A DNA stretch of 9,106 nucleotides from Rhodospirillaceae bacterium. GTDB lineage: Bacteria > Pseudomonadota > Alphaproteobacteria > DSM-16000 > Inquilinaceae. Where the stretch lies: positions 1-9,106 of the forward strand of contig JAGQRL010000237.1 in the NCBI GenBank assembly GCA_020425485.1, in the 5' to 3' direction. Made by a program: the position numbers and the translations under genes. Positions 6,248 to 9,106 of this stretch are shown here, piece after piece (the first letter of the stretch is position 1; each line of letters begins with the position of its first letter). The notes beneath the pieces were generated by a model. The model saw only the letters and a list, made by a program, of their open reading frames with translations, had not been told where the DNA came from and ran no database searches.

Positions 6248-7390
6248 TTACTCGTAGACGCCGTAGGTGGCGGGGTCGATCTCGTCGTAGATCTCCTGCA
6301 TGGCGAGTGCGGCCAGCGCGTTTTCATCGGTCCGGTCGACCGATGCGATCAGGTCCGCCCACTTGTCCATGTAGGACACGAAATCGGCGATCAGCGCTTC
6401 GCCGTCTTCCACGCCGTAGGTCTCCTCGGCGGTGACCGCCGCCATTTCCAGGGCACGGGCCCGGTACTCTTCCACCGAGGCGATCAGGTCCGCTTCCGGC
6501 TCGTAGACGTTGCCGCCCAGCTCCACCGCCTGGGCCAGCGCCTCGTCACCCTCGGCCACGTAGTTGATGGCCAGCCGGGCCATGGAAAGCGCCGTGGCTT
6601 CCATCAGGATGTGCCGCTGCTCGGGGCTCAGCGAAACCCAGAACTCCTCGTTGTAGCCCCAGTGCGGGCCCGACCAGTACATGCCGGTGGGCAACAGCGT
6701 GGTGTGCTCGGCCACTTCGTAGAGCGAGCGGGCGATCAGATCGCTCGGCGCGTTGGAGGCGCAGTCCAGCGTGCCGCGCTCCAGGCCGGTGTACATCTCG
6801 CTCGACGGCACGTTCACCGGAATGCCACCGACCTGCTCCACCCATTGCGACACGGTGGACCCGGCGGTGCGGATGCGCATGCCCTGGATCTCTTCCAGGT
6901 TCCGAACCGGCTCGCGGCAGAAGATGATGTAGGCCGGCGTGGCATAGGCGCCGAGATAGACGATGCCGTGGTCTTCCCATTCCTGGAGCTGGATCGGGTT
7001 CTCCATGCTGAACTCGGTCACCGCCATGATGGCGACCAGCGGATCGTCGTAGTTGAAGCCCAGCTCCTGCACGGCGTTGGCCACCGGCAGTTCCGACGGC
7101 GTGTAGACCGCCGGGTGGGTGGCCACCTGCACGACGTTGTCCATGATGCCCTGGAGGCTGGCGCGCGGCTCCAGCAGCACGGTGCCGGTGTAGACCTCGG
7201 GCTGCAGATCGCCGCCCGACAGCTCTTCCACGATCTCTGCCCACTGCACGTAGCCGTATTGGCTGAGCGGATGGGCCTCGTTGTAGAAGGAGTTGGCGAT
7301 AAAGGTCGTCTGCGCGCCGGCGGAGCCGATGGCCAGGGCCGACAGGGCGGCACCGGCGGCAAGGGCGCGGGTCCAGGCAGAAACGGTCAT
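6248..7390 (-). CDS. dctP: TRAP transporter substrate-binding protein (DctP family)
   Basis: 380-residue periplasmic binding protein that captures a solute, usually one with a carboxylate, and delivers it to DctQM. Residues 1-26 form a Sec signal peptide: Arg8, a hydrophobic core and a probable cut after GSAGA. Mature-domain landmarks are FYNEAHPLSQYGYVQWAEIVEELSGG (35-60), NLEEIQGMRIRTAG (164-177), where the IR arginine (Arg174) matches the position that normally binds the ligand carboxylate, SSEMYTGLERGTLDCA (196-211) and WVSLSPEQRHIL (251-262). Cys158 and Cys210 are the only mature cysteines seen and could pair. The start is fixed by AGGAGG with a 7-nt spacer and the signal peptide directly after; the frame is open further upstream but meaningless. 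This is the first gene of the predicted operon, behind an AT-rich control region. tetR follows after about 120 bp containing a large stem-loop. Substrate is unknown; context suggests a histidine-pathway-related acid. Confidence 0.96.
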   Translation of the reverse strand: MTVSAWTRALAAGAALSALAIGSAGAQTTFIANSFYNEAHPLSQYGYVQWAEIVEELSGGDLQPEVYTGTVLLEPRASLQGIMDNVVQVATHPAVYTPSELPVANAVQELGFNYDDPLVAIMAVTEFSMENPIQLQEWEDHGIVYLGAYATPAYIIFCREPVRNLEEIQGMRIRTAGSTVSQWVEQVGGIPVNVPSSEMYTGLERGTLDCASNAPSDLIARSLYEVAEHTTLLPTGMYWSGPHWGYNEEFWVSLSPEQRHILMEATALSMARLAINYVAEGDEALAQAVELGGNVYEPEADLIASVEEYRARALEMAAVTAEETYGVEDGEALIADFVSYMDKWADLIASVDRTDENALAALAMQEIYDEIDPATYGVYE

Positions 7391-7581
7391 GCGGAAGCCT
7401 CCTGAGTTTGGTTTGTCTTGATGGAGCGCGGATCGCGGGGGCGGTTCGCCCTCCATTCTTGAGGTGACGGCGGCGTGTCCGGGCCGGCTGGCGGGATGGC
7501 CGGGGCCCGGCTTGCAGCCGCGGGGAGTCCACCCAGCCCGCAATTCCGTGCAGACCGGCCATGCATGGAAGCTTGCCGTCA
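7391..7581 (-). other. Non-coding leader of dctP, with one GC-rich stem-loop
   Basis: About 190 bp between the AT-rich control region and the dctP start. A stem-loop is visible at 7479-7510: 7 bp (7479-7485 with 7504-7510), then a 2-nt bulge and 3 further bp. No known riboswitch motif was recognised. All three minus frames are open through much of it, as expected from the base composition, and none looks like a real peptide. Confidence 0.45.
7398..7403 (-). promoter_or_regulatory. Ribosome-binding site of dctP
   Basis: AGGAGG on the minus strand, 7 nt before the dctP ATG. It is the strongest Shine-Dalgarno in the window and decides the dctP start over the longer open frame. Confidence 0.85.
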
Positions 7582-7620
7582 CACAAACAAAACAGTCAAG
7601 CCTGTTTGTTTTTGATTAGA
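7582..7620 (-). promoter_or_regulatory. Probable dctP operon promoter and repressor operator
   Basis: This AT-rich patch in GC-rich DNA holds two overlapping dyads on a common region: ACAAACA (7583-7589) with TGTTTGT (7603-7609), and AAACAG (7590-7595) with CTGTTT (7602-7607). On the minus strand TCTAAT (7615-7620) matches a -10 box at five of six positions and would start transcription inside the dyad. Alternatively CTTGAC (7595-7600) could be a -35 box, but I see no good -10 for it. Either way the dyad overlaps promoter elements, as expected of a TetR-family operator. A weaker alternative is an A/T-rich terminator for upp, since T-rich sequence follows the stem. Confidence 0.5.
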
Positions 7621-7666
7621 AATCGATCCATCGCCCGGAACATCGCCATTCCGAAGCGGCGCGCGG

Positions 7667-8329
7667 CTAGTGGGGCGTGCCGAAATAGCGGTCGCCGGCG
7701 TCGCCCAGACCGGGACGGATATAGGCGTTCTCATCCAGCCGGGAATCGACCGCGCAGGTGTAGACCACCACCTGCGGGAAGGCCTCGGCGACCCGCGCCA
7801 GCCCCTCCGGTGCGGCGATCACCGTGAGCACGCGGATCGCCGCCGCTGCGGCCCCGTGGTCCACCACCTCCTGCAGCGTGCGCACCAGCGAACCGCCGGT
7901 GGCGAGCATCGGATCGCACACCAGCACCGGCCGCCCGGCCAGGTTCGGCAGGGCGGTCAGGTAGCTCACCGCCTCCAGCGTTTCAGGGTCGCGGCGCAGC
8001 CCCACCTGGCCCAGCACCGCATCGGGCATCAGGTCCACCAGGTGGTCGGACAGCGCCAGCCCGGCCCGCAGCACCGCCACGATGGCCGGGGCCGGCTGCG
8101 GCAGCGCCGGTGCCTCCATCTCCTCCAGCGGCGTGCGGATGGGCCTTGTGGCGGCCTCCAAGTCGAGCGTGGAGGCCAGGCCCAGCGCCTTCGCCAGCAC
8201 CGCCATGTGGCGGCGGAACTCCGCAGTCGGCGTGTGGTGCTCGCGCAGCCGGGTGAGCACATCGGCCACCACCGGATGGGCGAGCACGCGGGCAGTGGGG
8301 AAGCCGGGATGGGGGGCGACCAGGGGCAT
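7667..8329 (-). CDS. upp: Uracil phosphoribosyltransferase
   Basis: Cytoplasmic pyrimidine-salvage enzyme: uracil + PRPP to UMP + pyrophosphate. At 220 residues it is close to the usual 208-215, with a slightly longer N-terminus. Diagnostic features: the N-terminal HPVVADVLTRLRE (18-30), IVAVLRAGLALSDHL (83-97), GLRRDPETLEAVSY (110-123), the PRPP-binding loop VLVCDPMLATGGS (135-147), VIAAPEGL (170-177) and the uracil-binding C-terminus YIRPGLGDAGDRYFGT (203-218). The ATG at 8327-8329 has GAGG 8 nt upstream; the frame is open much further upstream without family similarity. It is transcribed toward dctP but separated by about 276 bp with its own apparent control elements, so I regard it as a separate unit. 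I see no functional link to the hut genes. Confidence 0.96.
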   Translation of the reverse strand: MPLVAPHPGFPTARVLAHPVVADVLTRLREHHTPTAEFRRHMAVLAKALGLASTLDLEAATRPIRTPLEEMEAPALPQPAPAIVAVLRAGLALSDHLVDLMPDAVLGQVGLRRDPETLEAVSYLTALPNLAGRPVLVCDPMLATGGSLVRTLQEVVDHGAAAAAIRVLTVIAAPEGLARVAEAFPQVVVYTCAVDSRLDENAYIRPGLGDAGDRYFGTPH

Positions 8330-8513
8330 GGCAGAAGCCTCGGCAGCGGGCGCGGGGGGCGCAGGCACCGCGACTTTGACGCGGGCTTCCCCCCGCCGGT
8401 CAAGCCCCGCAGGCCCCATCGCCGCCGGCCGCGGCCAACTGACCCGGCGACTGGTCAAGCCGCAGCCGCCCCGGCACAATGCCGGCATCATCCACTGCCA
8501 CGACGGATCGGCC
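8330..8513. other. Divergent intergenic region between upp and the secreted-protein gene
   Basis: It must hold the promoters of both flanking genes, but I see no convincing -35/-10 pair. The 9-mer GGTCAAGCC occurs twice on the plus strand (8398-8406 and 8453-8461), reading GGCTTGACC on the minus strand; CTTGAC is the common alphaproteobacterial -35 form and could serve upp. Confidence 0.4.
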
Positions 8514-9106
8514 GTGATCGGTGCAAGGCTTGTGCTCGTGCTGGCGTGTCTGGGTTTGCTGGCGGCCCCGGGATCGGCAGCCGCGCAGGAATGCCCGCGG
8601 GTGCTGCCGGAAATCTCGCTCGACGTGCAGCACGCCCCGATCGAGCTGGACAACACCGTCACCCAGGCCGACCTGACGGCGCAGGCCGGCACCGCCATCG
8701 CCACCGTCGGCCACCACGCCACGGCCCTGGGCCTCACCACGGCCCGCTTGGCCTACGGCTACACCTTCGACCTACTGATGACGGAAGGCCCCGGCCGGGT
8801 GTGCGGCGCTCCCCGCAACGTCACCATCCGGCTCGGCTACGACCAGATGCTGGTGCACATCCTGGCGCGCTACCGGCCCGGCTCCTGCCAGTACGAGGCG
8901 GTGCTGGAGCACGAGCAGGAGCATGTGCGCATCAACTACGAAACGCTGCAACGCTACCTGCCGGCCATCGAGGACGCGGTCAGGCGGGCCATTTCCAACC
9001 AGTTCCCCGTGCGCGGCACTTCCACCGCCGATGCCCAGCGCATCGCCGGCACCATCCTCGGCACCGCACTGGAGCAGGCCGTGCAGGTGATGCTGGCCGA
9101 CCGCAA
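8514..9106 (+). CDS. Secreted protein of unknown function with HExxH motif, C-terminus beyond the right edge
   Basis: 197 codons are present and the frame is still open at the edge. Residues 1-25 form a signal peptide: Arg5, a leucine/valine-rich core and a cut near SAAA-QE. The mature part has Cys27, Cys97 and Cys125, two of which could form a disulfide in the periplasm. HEQEH at 133-137 fits the HExxH zinc-protease pattern and sits in a predicted helix (YEAVLEHEQEHVRINYETL) after a beta-like stretch (NVTIRLGYDQMLVHILARY). A downstream helical segment (about 173-195) follows. I do not recognise a named family with certainty; a predicted secreted Zn-peptidase-like fold such as the DUF922 type is one possibility. 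The GTG at 8514-8516 is chosen because the signal peptide begins there and no in-frame ATG is near; its Shine-Dalgarno is weak, and GTG at 8532 is an alternative. It is divergent from upp and the only plus-strand gene. Confidence 0.75.
   Translation, partial: MIGARLVLVLACLGLLAAPGSAAAQECPRVLPEISLDVQHAPIELDNTVTQADLTAQAGTAIATVGHHATALGLTTARLAYGYTFDLLMTEGPGRVCGAPRNVTIRLGYDQMLVHILARYRPGSCQYEAVLEHEQEHVRINYETLQRYLPAIEDAVRRAISNQFPVRGTSTADAQRIAGTILGTALEQAVQVMLADR

Noticed and set aside
7387..7566. 59-codon minus-strand open frame ending in a TGA that overlaps the dctP ATG (ATGA), looking like an upstream peptide gene
   Set aside because: No Shine-Dalgarno, a Pro/Arg/Ala-rich composition and no motif; other frames are equally open here, so the overlap is probably chance.
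7582..7614. Intrinsic terminator of upp
   Set aside because: The stem is short and A/T-rich with few G-C pairs. It fits an operator or promoter better, though a weak terminator function is not excluded.

Overview
The window reads as part of a high-GC alphaproteobacterial chromosome. The evidence is the uniformly GC-rich codon use, the Rhodospirillales/Rhizobiales-like urocanase N-terminus, a HutG of the formylglutamate route and a tripartite TRAP transporter. I cannot assign a genus. I see no mobile elements, RNA genes or CRISPR arrays. Apart from one gene at the right edge, every gene is on the minus strand.

Layout in transcription order (right to left): (i) 8514-9106, plus strand, a secreted protein of unknown function with an HExxH motif, cut by the window edge; (ii) 8330-8513, a divergent intergenic region; (iii) upp, uracil phosphoribosyltransferase, 7667-8329; (iv) 7391-7666, an intergenic region whose AT-rich core (7582-7620) holds an inverted repeat and promoter-like elements; (v) dctP (TRAP binding protein), a TetR-family regulator, dctQ, dctM, a metal-dependent amidohydrolase of the imidazolonepropionase-like group, hutG (N-formylglutamate deformylase) and hutU (urocanate hydratase, cut by the left edge). 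Gaps within set (v) are about 8 to 120 bp and all genes share one strand, so they probably form one operon.

Proposed working of the operon: DctP captures a carboxylate-bearing substrate in the periplasm and DctQM imports it with an ion gradient. The amidohydrolase may process it. HutU converts urocanate to imidazolonepropionate, and HutG releases glutamate and formate from N-formylglutamate at the end of the pathway. hutH, a true hutI and hutF are not in the window and may lie to the left. The amidohydrolase is not an orthodox HutI: it carries the lysine of a binuclear amidohydrolase centre and resembles dipeptidase-type relatives. The most interesting hypothesis is therefore that this operon imports and unmasks a histidine- or urocanate-related compound, such as a peptide or acyl conjugate, and feeds it into histidine catabolism. 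The TetR protein, encoded between dctP and dctQ, is the natural candidate for the substrate sensor, and the inverted repeat upstream of dctP is its natural candidate operator. Stem-loops in the dctP-tetR and dctQ-dctM gaps may set the relative expression of the subunits.
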